The position numbers and the translations under genes were made by a program. Source: Typha latifolia (taxonomy: Eukaryota; Streptophyta; Magnoliopsida; Poales; Typhaceae). From it: a stretch of 64,000 nucleotides of DNA. This document shows positions 1-11,300 of this stretch, piece by piece. The stretch is taken from NCBI GenBank assembly GCA_019914945.1, contig CM034107.1, positions 11,470,001 through 11,534,000 of the forward strand, given 5' to 3'. Position 1 is the stretch's first letter, and each line of letters starts with the position of its first letter. Under the pieces are notes generated by a model that saw only the letters and a program-made list of their open reading frames with translations, had not been told where the DNA came from and ran no database searches.

Positions 1-870
1 TCTTTGAATCTGTATAAACCCACAGATCAAGATAGTAGTATAATATGCATCTGCCAGCAATCATACTCTACCTGCTCTTCAGAAAAAAAAGAAAAAGAAA
101 ATCCCTGAAGAGCAATGCATGAAGTGCAAAAAAGTTTCTTGGGAAATTTGTTCACTGGAAATCTTCTTTCTTCATTATTCAAGTTACTCCTTGTCTATCA
201 ACAGTTTTTCATTCAAATTTCATGCAAAAAAACAAAAAAGTTTTAGCATGTGTCACATTGGGCCTACAAGCTGAAGTAGCTCAGAATCCATCTTTGTGCA
301 GTTTTCTTGCATATTGCTTATATAAACAACTAATTATCACATCAATAAAGATATCAAGAACCTCCAAGATAAATTTGAGGTGTGCAGCTTAAACAAAGAT
401 ATCAATCAAATCCATACTACCCATTCGGTACCAGGAATTGAAAGAAGTTAATTTTGCAATCCAGTCTTGGGAGAAACTAAAAGTTACTCCTACAGCGGTT
501 GAAGGAAAAAACCAAAAAGATTTTGTAAGTACATAATAACATTTAATGCTTTGGCAAGCATTATCTGCCATGAAAACCTAAATCTAGAATGTTAAGGTGA
601 CAAACTATTGTAGAAGAGCTGCATATATATATATATATATATATATATTCCTCGCTAGGTGGACTTCTTATCCCACGTACATTTTGTTTGAGGATAACAA
701 GCACGCAAGAATGACAATAAATAAACACCCTAAAGTCGATAACAAATCTAATGTTAGCTTATATGAATCAAACCACCTCTATATCAGATGTGATCGCCCA
801 GATATGAGCATCTAAATAATCAGCATCAACATAAGAGAAAGAATTCATGACACCTCAAAATAAATCAAAC
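1..870. other. Intron 2 of RNASEH2A (AT-rich, no exon found)
   Basis: No coding segment of RNase H2A or any other recognisable gene was found here on either strand. It is AT-rich, with a (TA)n tract at about 622-648. By position it should be the second intron of the RNase H2A gene, which starts with a GT donor at 870. Short open frames at 389-571 and 597-815 look random; the second runs through the TA repeat. Confidence 0.6.
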
Positions 871-1111
871 CTGCAAAATTGAGGGTGGCGAGGGTCTCCT
901 GATAGGAGAGAGCACAATACAAGCAGCCATACACCATGGGACCTGAAAACCCATCGAAATAAAGCATCCATAGATCAAAAAGGTAACAAAAAAAAAAAGG
1001 AAGCAAATTTAGCGCAATAGAAAGGAGACCTAGAACAGGGCCTCTTCCAGCTTCGTCAATGCCCATGATGCATGGCTCGGAAGCCCATTTCGGCAGCGGA
1101 GTAAAACCCAT
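871..1111 (-). CDS. RNASEH2A: Ribonuclease H2 subunit A, first two exons (partial)
   Basis: Catalytic subunit of RNase H2, the nuclear enzyme that cuts RNA in RNA:DNA hybrids and removes single ribonucleotides from DNA. Exon 1 is 1111-1030 and exon 2 is 942-871; the joined frame reads MGFTPLPKWASEPCIMGIDE, then AGRGPVLGPMVYGCLY and so on, about 51 residues. The family signature DEAGRG is present, with the catalytic Asp and Glu at residues 19 and 20. Both splice junctions are GT-AG (donor after 1030, acceptor before 942, donor after 871). The family continues with a DSKTLK-type segment, which I could not find between 870 and 1, so the next exon should lie beyond the left edge. The gene is divergent from the FAF gene at 2407. 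Identification is strong; only the N-terminal sixth is visible. Confidence 0.9.
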
Positions 1112-1320
1112 CGCCTCCGATTATTCTCTCTCTCTCGTCGCTTTCTCCAACGACGCCAGAAGAAACCCTAGATAGTTTCCCGCCATTTGATCTCTATATT
1201 GAAAATGAGTGGAAGCTTCAGAATTGGGGATTGTGGCCGGTGAACGGCGTGTCCTGTAGCCTGTAGGTCTAATAATGGGCCTTATTCCGTGGCCCAATAG
1301 TAGCTCAATAGTGGCCCAAA
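1112..1320 (-). promoter_or_regulatory. RNASEH2A leader and promoter with telo-box and site II motifs
   Basis: Just upstream of the RNase H2A ATG there is a telo-box (AAACCCTAG, 1163-1171). Farther out are three site II elements: TGGGCC at 1276-1281, GGCCCA at 1291-1296 and GGCCCA at 1313-1318. Telo-box plus site II is the known promoter signature of plant genes active in dividing cells, bound by TCP and Pur-alpha-type proteins. That fits a DNA-maintenance enzyme. The motifs are read directly; their function is inferred. Confidence 0.55.
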
Positions 1321-2406
1321 AGTCAACTGCATTACTTTGATATTAATTTTTTTAAGAATAATAATATAATAATCTACCCTATTACTCTCCTTCCAAAGAG
1401 ACATTAGAAATTTTTTGCATCAGGTGGACAAAAAATATGAACAAAAGCCAGAAGAGTTTGAAGCCCCCCCTAACGCTGTAAGGAAGGAATCCCAGAAATG
1501 AAGAGCAAAGATTTAGTTAGGTCTCTGTCTGCAACTCCTTATCCTCTACACCAACGTCTTGAAGATAATTTCTGCAACAAAATAGTTTATCCAGAAAGAT
1601 GTTGCATCTTTCTATCTCCATATCCCTCCAATGGGGATAGCAGCTGCTTGTTATTCTTGAGAGAGACTGCTAATAAAGCTACTGCTTGATTGATAATGAT
1701 AGTTGATAGCATATTCTTTGTACAGCCATGCGCATATTCTCTTCTCTTGCAAATTCTCATCCAGTGATAAGGGCCAATGAGAGGATGAGGTCCAGATTGA
1801 TCCATGCAAATCACGAGCACAAACATTTAGGTGGTGGCTATCATTTGCAATCTAGTCGTTGTTGCCTCTTACCAAGGGGATCCAACATCTCCATTATAGC
1901 TTTTCCTAGTCTTGTCAAATCTTTGTCAAAAGATCTATCAAATTATATAATCTAGCTAGTTATCAAGATCCATAAATTAAAACTCTTCATATGTAATATG
2001 TGAGCCTCAGCCCTCAGCCCTCAGCCTTAGCCTTATCCATATCCCAATTTATTTATTTATTTATTTTATTTTATTTCCTTGGGTAAGATTGGAAATAATC
2101 AGAGCCGTCCATTGTGAATCCATGATAGCCATCTGATGTCCATCCAAGTTATCCAAGTGGAGGGCTCCTAACCCTAACCCTGCCTCCTCTTGTGCAAAGG
2201 TTGTTATAAAGACTGGAGGAAGCCATGCAAAAAGGAGGCCCTGACTCTAATATCCACATGTCAATCTATCCTTATTCCCCTCTTATTATTCCACATCCTT
2301 AGAAGAATCTAAAGACTCTCTCTTTCTCTTCCTCTCTCTCTCTCCCTCTCCCTCTCCCTCTCGCTATTCATACTTTTCTTCCTCATCTCCATCTCCAAAT
2401 CTTACT
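1321..2406. other. Intergenic region and FAF leader
   Basis: No gene seen. It holds a short CCCTCAG-type tandem run near 2005-2030, a TTTA-rich run at 2047-2075, and a CT-rich stretch (about 2320-2365) immediately before the FAF start codon, typical of a plant 5' leader. Open frames at 1498-1689 and 1587-1826 overlap on opposite strands and match nothing I know. Confidence 0.5.
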
Positions 2407-3135
2407 ATGGCTTCATGTGGGAGTTTGAGGTCTTTGTTTGAGACTCCATTGCCGGAAAACCCTACTCTAATGGAATCTCTGTCCGCATGGAACCAAATCA
2501 AACCCAAGAAGCCTTTGGATCCGTCGTCCTTCACCGAGCTCTTCGGTGAACTCCACTTCCAGGAGCGCTCACACACGCCTCCCTCGGACGCCGACCAGAT
2601 GTTCGAGGAAATGAAACCGCGACACAGCAAGACCGCTTCGTTGGATTCTCTCCTCGGCGCACCGAAGGAGCAGTACAGGAGCAGTGCTACTGGTGGAACG
2701 CCTGTTACTCACAAGAGCGCGGAGTCGTTGATGATGTGCACCGAGGGGCTCGGGTCCGAGAGCTCCGACGACGTCGACGACATGATGAAGGAGAGCGACG
2801 ACGACTGGGTCGATCAGAAGGGGAAGAAGGATAAGGTGGAGAATGGAAGGAATTGGAGGGGGTACTACGACGTGAGGGCGAAGAGAGGCGAAGGGTTTCC
2901 GCCGCCGATATCGTCGATAGGGCGGAGTGGGAAGCCGTGGGTGTGCTTCAAGTCTTATAGGGAAGGTGGTCGGTTTGTTTTGAGGGAGATAAGGATCCCA
3001 AGCCAAGAATTCTTGCATGCTTCAAGGGAAGATGGGAGGCTCAAGCTGCACTTTATGCACCCAGATGAGGATATTGCTGAAGGAGAGGAAGAACAAGAGG
3101 AAGAGGGGGAGGAGCAAGACAAGGAAGAGGTTTGA
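2407..3135 (+). CDS. FAF: FANTASTIC FOUR (FAF) family protein
   Basis: Single-exon gene for 242 residues. The diagnostic FAF domain is at about 164-216 (FPPPISSIGRSGKPWVCFKS, then REGGRFVLREIRIP). It is followed by an almost purely acidic tail (222-242, Glu-rich), also usual in the family. Upstream there is an acidic patch, ESSDDVDDMMKESDDDW (118-134), and a Ser/Thr-rich region. Arabidopsis FAF proteins limit shoot meristem size by repressing WUSCHEL, and related FAF-like proteins act in stem growth and flowering; the role here is inferred from the family. The ATG at 2407 is the first in frame after a CT-rich leader. The length is within the usual range for small FAF proteins. The family is certain; which paralogue is not. 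Confidence 0.9.
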   Translation: MASCGSLRSLFETPLPENPTLMESLSAWNQIKPKKPLDPSSFTELFGELHFQERSHTPPSDADQMFEEMKPRHSKTASLDSLLGAPKEQYRSSATGGTPVTHKSAESLMMCTEGLGSESSDDVDDMMKESDDDWVDQKGKKDKVENGRNWRGYYDVRAKRGEGFPPPISSIGRSGKPWVCFKSYREGGRFVLREIRIPSQEFLHASREDGRLKLHFMHPDEDIAEGEEEQEEEGEEQDKEEV

Positions 3136-3888
3136 TTGCAACTTATGCATCTATGATTGCTTCCATAGTTTGCCAAAAGAGGAGAAGTGCAAAGAGAGAG
3201 GAGAAAAAGGAATTTTTTTTTTCTATATAAAAAAATGGACAAACAAGGCATCGCAAGAAATTATGATGGTTCTTAATGACTTCTCTAAGAAGAATTAGAA
3301 TGAAGAAATGAAATCTATTATTGCCTGAGAGAAGAAATGCAAAATAATCTGAGGTTTAATCAATCTTATAGGAGAAGTTTTATCTGCAGACTTGACATGG
3401 GAAAATTTTACAGTTATCTGTTAACATCCTGTGAGGAATAATTGCAATATAATGCTAGTTTATTGTTTGATTTGAATTATACTTTCTCATAGTCATCTCA
3501 TGATATGATGATAAAGATTGAATTGTACTTTTCCAATTGCCTAAGTTTATACTAATCTGAATGCAGTGAAGAATGAAAATAAGATCAGATATTTTTTTGG
3601 CCATCATGATAGCTTTGAACTAATTATGCAAATGAATAAGATTCTAGGGAGCAAAAGATCCGTTCAAAGTTTCAAGATTCCCCAACACTTGGGTCCTTAG
3701 CCACTCATGGTGGCAGTCACTCTTTTTCCATTGTCACGTGAGAGATTCACAAGAATCCAGAGGTCCTGACCTTCTTTAGAGAAGGGAAAACAAAAAGAAA
3801 AGAAAAGCCTATGAGAACATAAAGTCAAACCGGTAGTGGGTGTGAGGATTGTTTCAAACTTTACACAAGAGGAGATTACGATGCTCAG

Positions 3889-3931
<43 letters not shown>

Positions 3932-5324
3932 TCGTTAATATATTTCAGCAGATTGCTACTAGGTTTTGTTTTGCCCCCATGGGATAATTTTAGATCTTTG
4001 TCAATGCCCTGAAAGAGGATCTTTTCTATACTACCAAATCGAACAGAGTAACTAAAAAAAAAAAAAAAGAATATAATTTTTGAACGTTGATATTTTCAAA
4101 GTGAAAAGAAAGAAAAGAAAAACTATTATTAGATAGTAGAAAATGCTCCTGTTTTGTCCCTTATTCTCCCAACTGGAGCACCAGCCACTCCTTTCCTGCT
4201 GTAGTTTTGTATGTTAAAAAGGACTTGCAGCTAATGTGAAGTTCGCTACCTTTTATAGTGCTTATAAGGATTTCTAGCCTCAGTATCAGGCTATCAATAC
4301 TTTGTGCAGATGTGGACGAAAAAAAGTTGCCCAACTTTGCATTTGAGACTTAGATTTCTCTCTAGTGATGAACTTGGACTGGATTTCGTGGTGGGTGAAG
4401 CTTCTCATCGTCGTGGGATGTGTGTGATTCTTCCCTTTTTGTCGACACCAAGGTGTGCACACATTTGGACTTTTCCCGGGTCTCACGATTCTTAAATCTT
4501 TGAAAATAAATGTGGGGTTCGTCTTAGCTTTGTGGAATCTTTGGATTGATTGACTTTATTGGTGACCACTTAAGTAGCGCCATCATCCTATAAACTTTCA
4601 TTTCTTTTGTAGCTTTATTATTATTATTTTTAAAGAAATAAAAATATAATGATGTCTCACTAAAATTTGAATTAGAATGCCTTGAGCTCAGCTTGTAGGG
4701 TTATTACATCATCTGTTTCTATTCTTCCTTTTTTTTTAATGTATAGGCAGCATAATTCAACATAGTATTTAAAGCTCAATTTAAACTGATTCAGTAACCA
4801 AATATCTTTTTATCTTTTTTTATTTTTTAATTAAGTTTACTCTTCAAAAAATTAAGACTAATTAATCGAGTTCAAAGTTCAGTCTCAAGCTAAACAAAGC
4901 CTAAAGAATTTCAAGAAAGATTAAAAAAAAAACTACCTTGCAGACCATTGAGACATTAGTAGTCAGCATGCACAAAGTGAGCAACAACTTTTATAGCAAA
5001 ATTTAAATGGAAGATCATTTTCATTATTTATCATCCATAGACAATGAGAAAACTATAAAAATTACAGAAGGGCAAACAAAAGAGACAATGAGACACAAAG
5101 AATGGTCGTAACCTCACTCTTGCGTTCAATTGGGATAATTTCTATCTAAAGAACAGTCTAAAAATCTTAAAACCAACATGTCCTAACCATTGTTTAATGG
5201 CAATAGATAACACTGGTATTAGACATGAAATTACAAGAGATGACAAAAGGCAATATATGGAGATCCTCTTATGCACTTGTTAATAGCTTAACTTTCCCAG
5301 GTTGCTGGTTGATGAATGATAGGT
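3136..5324. other. Intergenic, AT-rich
   Basis: No gene found between FAF and the 3' end of the SEC23 gene. It contains a (CT)n microsatellite (3892-3929) and several poly-A or poly-T runs. The opposed open frames at 4286-4495 are short, mutually overlapping and unlike known proteins. Confidence 0.5.
3892..3929. repeat. (CT)n microsatellite
   Basis: Nineteen uninterrupted CT units in intergenic DNA between FAF and the SEC23 gene. Confidence 0.95.
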
Positions 5325-8300
5325 TTATGAATTAGGCAGTTCTTTGAGGTACTCTGCTACGTTTCTGTTAACTTCTTCAAGAAATGAAATAAAACCTGTG
5401 GCACCAGGAAGTCCAGATCCATCAACATCCTGTTCTTCGATGAGATAACTCTCAAATGCCCTTGCATCATCATGTCCTCCATGGATAAATACAAGCTTAG
5501 GCGTGATATTCCTCTCTTGCTTTAATCTATTGATCGTCGTCCGAAGAAGGCCTACAACATTACAATGGTTTACTCAAGTCACAAGTTGCAAGTTAAGATT
5601 CTTCCAACTCATATATTTAATGCTACAAATTATTACTTTTGAGTATGATGGTTGGTTGTACCATAATAAGAGACTAGAAGAGAAAATAAATATAGAATCC
5701 AACTTACAATCATGTGGAGGAGGAAATGGAAGCGAAGCATCAGCTGTGGGCGAATAATATACAATTATATCTGTATATGCATCAAGAAAGAATATTGGAC
5801 TTCCACTGGTTACTAAAGCAGCACGACTCAATGAGTGACGTGGATATGCTTGCTTATCAGGGGAAGCATATGAAGTTAGTACTGGATATATAGCTCGCTG
5901 AAGTAAAGATGGCTCCAGAGCACTGCATAAACAGCCATTTAAGTTTCTTAAAAAATGGCACACTACAGTTCTTCAAAGTTCAAAACTGGATGTATCCCAA
6001 AAAAAAAAAGATAATAAATAAAATAATATATGCTAAAAGGAAATTATGTTTGAAACCGATAATACATCAACCGACAGTCGGTTCATACTAGTAGGCTGTG
6101 CCCCAGTCGCTGAATACTCATTACTTTATTGCCACATAAGATGTCTTCTACTGACCTAGGAGAATCTGGGGATTGGATCAAGAGCATGATAACGACATAA
6201 ATGAGTACGATACTACAATGTTGAAATAGTCATATGAAAAGAACCTTTGACTGTCCACACATACTCAATAGTACCACAAGTAGTGCTTAATAACATTATC
6301 TATTCTTTCGAGAAATCCACTCTACGTTCTTTTCTGGAAAAGGGCATAAGACAATGCAGTAAAGTATGCAGAATTTGAAACATTTCAAAATAACAGTCAC
6401 CTGAAAAGACATTGCAAATATATCCTATAATCTGGATGAACACCATCTTCATGAAGACGAAGAAGTGGATTCCGTAAAAGAGCAAATACAAGCCTAGGTA
6501 AAGACTGCAATTGTGGGCACTGTGAGAAGGCGATATCAACATGGGAGAGTGTATTTCCCTCTTCAAATTTGGCAATCTTGTATGCATCATTGTACTGAGC
6601 TATGAGAATGACCAACCAATCATGGAGCAGTAATTTTCCTTCTCTAACTCCTTGCTCCAAGGTAGCTAAAATAACCTGAACTCAGAAAGTGGCGGAATAA
6701 AGTGAAAAGATTGTCAAATGGGACATGCAAAACCTACAAGTATATTGTTAATATTGTACTTCACTACCACAAATTTCCTTTTTTAGGATAATGAATTTAG
6801 AGCCCATCAATATTCAAATGTTGTGAGTAATCATGATAAACTAAAATCCAAATTAATGTGATACAACAGGATTCACTATGGTGCAGGGAAAATGGTTCAC
6901 TGCGAGAAGAAAGTTTCACAATTTTTTAAAGTGTTTCTACCTCAAAAAATAGTACAACATATATGATGCCATCTTAGTTATTTCTCAATTGTCTAAACAA
7001 AATAATAACTTTTAACAAACAGAACATGGCAATAGTGTACCTTGTGAACAAGGATAGACAAAACTACTTCAGCATCAACACTCTTGTAAAGGTCAACAAG
7101 AGCTGCAGCTACGCTGTACTGCATTGTCCGAATCCTTAACCGCCTCTGCAGGTAGTACCTAGATCTGTGCATAGGAAGTGTCTATATAAGGTAAAAAATT
7201 TATCTGTGATAACTGATAAAAGTATATAATATTAAGTAAATTTTATGGTTAAATGTATAAGAGTTGGACTATGTTACAAACTTGGAACAAGTTTTAACAC
7301 CACTTGAGCAATCGCTTGTGCTTTGGGATTGTAAAAACTAAAAAGATTAATCTAATTGCAAGCTGAAGATAGAGAAAGGAATTGGGTTTTCACTTTTCAG
7401 GATGCCCAAAGTGCATTCAATGGATACAAACATATTAAACCTTTCTGAAAAGATTTAACACAAAATGTATAGTTTAATTCAATCTATAATATTGATTAAA
7501 TGTTAGTAAAAGGACAAAGCATGCATGCTGAAAAGTAGAACCAGAAAGCTGCTCCAGAGTCACTAATCTGCATAAAACTGTTACTAAAATCTCCATAGAA
7601 AGATTCTATGAACCCATGAAAAGTGCATTTGTAAAATCCACAACTAAAAGAGTTATTAGCAATCCCCCAGACACATTTTTAATAAACATTTCATATAATC
7701 CTCCAAGCCTTCTCTTAAAAATCTGGGGTTGCTAAAGTCAATTTTAAATTTGAGAAGGCTCCTGTAAGAAGCAGTGGGCTTCTGTGAGTATCAAGTTCGT
7801 TGCGACTACACGAAAGGACACAGTTTTCACCCAAGGTAACCAAGGGCTTTCCATGAAACCTACAAAGCTAGCCACTAGCTAGAGTTACCTATCACAGTGC
7901 CTGTAGTTTAGATTAACTCGAGTGACCCTCCAGGGAACATAGATATTAGATACAACAAAAACAGGAGTTGTGACAAAGTAGTCAGGACAGGAAATTGCCA
8001 ACAAAATAGCTGGAGTGTCTCTATAATCTAAATTATGGTAGCAATTACTGTTATGAAATGTCTGATCAGATGCAGACAGTACTCTTAAAGACTTATCTTG
8101 GATATTTGGCTAATACATACCTGGTACCAGAATTCAGCCCAACATTCGAGGTTTCCTCACAAGGCACAATAATTGAATATTGAAAGGCAACTTGGAGAAA
8201 AGGAGGTTCTGAGTGCCTGCAAGCAGCAAAAGAAAAGGAGGAACTTTGAACATTATGATATAGTGCATAGCAATTTAGCAGTTGATTTCACCCAAGAAGA

Positions 8301-11300
8301 AAAGCTACATGGAAGTCATAACAGCTTGATTTCATGTTTTACATATGCAATCTTAACGCAAGTGTTTCACCTATGGGTACTGTCCAGGAGTTCCTTCAAT
8401 AAGGAACAGGGCTTAAAATTGAACCTCATCAGCTTAGAATGGTTCATGAAAATTAACAACTTCACTTAATGGGGAAACAAATATCAACTTCCATCAAAAT
8501 GGAGCCTTTAAAGTAACAGATACTGATTCAGACTTCCTTGATACATTATTCCCTGCTCACATCCTATATCATACCTACCATTTTTTTGTTTTCACTTTGA
8601 TAGCTAACAACTTCTGTGTTTGTTCTTTGTTGTGCAAGAGAAATAAACCTAGCATGGCCTATATTGACCTTTTGAATACTAAATGACATATTCACCTTCT
8701 GACTTATTCTTTCTTGCATGATCCCCATTTATGATTATTTCTTTCTTCACTCTTTTTTGTTATCTGTCTATATATAAGACTAATCAGATTTATCTCTAGT
8801 AAAATATTATCCAGGATGAGGATTATAATAAATGGTTCGACCTCACTCTAAGAGCATCTCTGCAACATTTGAGAATATCAATGCTAGTATACTCTAAATT
8901 TATGTCTATTCAGACATTATCCAGGATGACATTTATTATAAACAGTTGTCTCACTCTAAGAAAGTCTCTCCAACATTTGACAATTTCAAATTTTCAACGC
9001 TCCTTACCAAAGTATATATAGCATTAAATTGCACCAGTTAGAGGTTATTGCACAAAATTCCACTAACTCTCCTGACCAGAGTACATGCACATCAAATTCA
9101 CTGGTTTCAGGCTAAATCTTTTTGCATCCATCTTCAACAATATATACTAGCATAAACCTAGTGTGCTTGTTAAGTAACTCTAAATTAAGTTAAAACTTAA
9201 AAGAAAGGATATCAAGTCACGTTTATGGATTTTATCCTGAAACTGATATTAATTTACCTGGAAAAGCCAGCATTGTCAACAAACTCAAAATCATAAGCAT
9301 AGGTAGCAAAAGAATCACAGCATATGACGTGTTGTACATTTTCATATTGGGGATCTGGAAAGAAATGACCGTACTGCCAAAGACAAAAATGTATATATGT
9401 CAACAGCACGTACAAGTCAGAAAAATAAAAAATTACAGAAGAAAATTTCCAGTTTGAGTATATACAGAAAAAGCAGGTCTGAACTCAGAAGATGTTCTTA
9501 ATCGCAGTACACAGCCAAAAGCATATGGACGGCTCAACATCCGGTATCTGTTCAAAGGTTCCAATAAGAATCACATACCCTCTTAATGCATTATAATTCA
9601 AATGACCACAAATAAGACCTGTAAGGTTTACAAGAATAATACTATGCTAACATTTATACTCATTAGCATTTAAGACATTAGTTCCAGGCTGGAGAAACAT
9701 ATGATGCTCTTTTGCCCTGTAGAACCATAAAGTATTATATACATGGGCCATGATTCTAGGATTTACTTTCATGGAGGATCTTATATGGATAATTATCTCT
9801 CTACATAGATACACTAATGGAAACCGCCAATGAAAATGGTTTCCTGCAAACAAAGTAGAAAGTGAATCTCATGAAATGACTCCATGTCTCCATCTAATTA
9901 TCTATCACTTACACTAATAACTTGTGAAGTAAGACAAAGGTAAAACAGCTTCTAGAAGGCCAAGTGACTAAAACAGCTGTTACTTGACATGACAAAAAGT
10001 TACATGGATCCAGAATGCATAACAAAACTGAACTCCTCAATGAACTTACATATCCTGAGGAAGTGTTGAATCATCTGTACCAGAATATAGAAACAAAGAT
10101 CCACCACTCTCAATACTGAGAAACTTAAGGGAAGCCAGATCTGTATATTCATTTGTAATAGCAAATATGTCCACACAAACACCTGATTGAACAGCAATTG
10201 CAGCCTAATGATTTGACAGTCAGATGATATTTACAAAATACTTACTTCATCTAGATATTTGATAAAAAGTCTCAACGACTGACCAGATCTTTGTAGAATG
10301 ATGTTTGCTCAGGAAGCAATGCACGGTCAGCATCTTCTCCTTTACTAGCATACTGATCTCCATATCTTCTTGTGTCTAATTGCCCAGCTCCATAATCAGG
10401 TGCACCAGATAAAAATGCAAAGATCCTAGCTGCTCCCAGAATTGATCATGATAAAGCATTACTCTTAGTGTTCCACATCCCACAAACCAAAAAAAGCCAG
10501 TGCAGGAGCTAAATAAAATAATGCATACTTGCCAAACAGATTATAAAAATTCATAATTAGCATTAAATGGTGATATGTGATTTGGGCTTTATCGTACCCA
10601 ATGCAAAGGTATTTCCATATTCTGAACTCAGGTAATTAATAAGAGCATCCATTGCTACTCCAAAGCCCCGGCCACTGAGCAATATGCCATCTAGCGCTTG
10701 CCCAGCAGCTGTGGTTCTTTCCCAGGAAGTGGTGGGTTTCAGTGTTTCAAGTGCTGCAGCAATACGATCCTTACAACTTTCAACCTGTTACAAGTAATTG
10801 AACATCATGAAGTACAGGAAATATTATCATTTTCTGATGACCAATATAGAAAATTATAATAAAGGGAAGTTCTGAAATATTGAAATAACTTGCAAATGCA
10901 ATAGACTTTGCAAAGTTAGTTGATAATTTAAAACAGAAATCATTCTTGGCATTGCTTATAAACATACAGGAGCCAAAAACGAAAGCAGCGGCATGGCATC
11001 TTCAAGATCTACTGTCAACTGACAATCTGAATCTGGAGAAATTAAGATATTTTTTACAACAGGTAGAGGTCCTTGAACATCATATAACCCTATCTTGTGG
11101 CTGAATGTAACAAGCCCAAACAACGATCCTGGAGCCAAAGCTGCAGATATAAAGAAATCAGAAGTATAGAATTTAGTTCCAATAAAACTGACTGTTCCAG
11201 ATTAGTCATCTTATGAAAACAATTAGATTAGCCGCATTCTTGACACATCACCTTCGAGAGCTGCTAGAAGAGAACTTTTGACAAGCTCTAAGAACTCATC

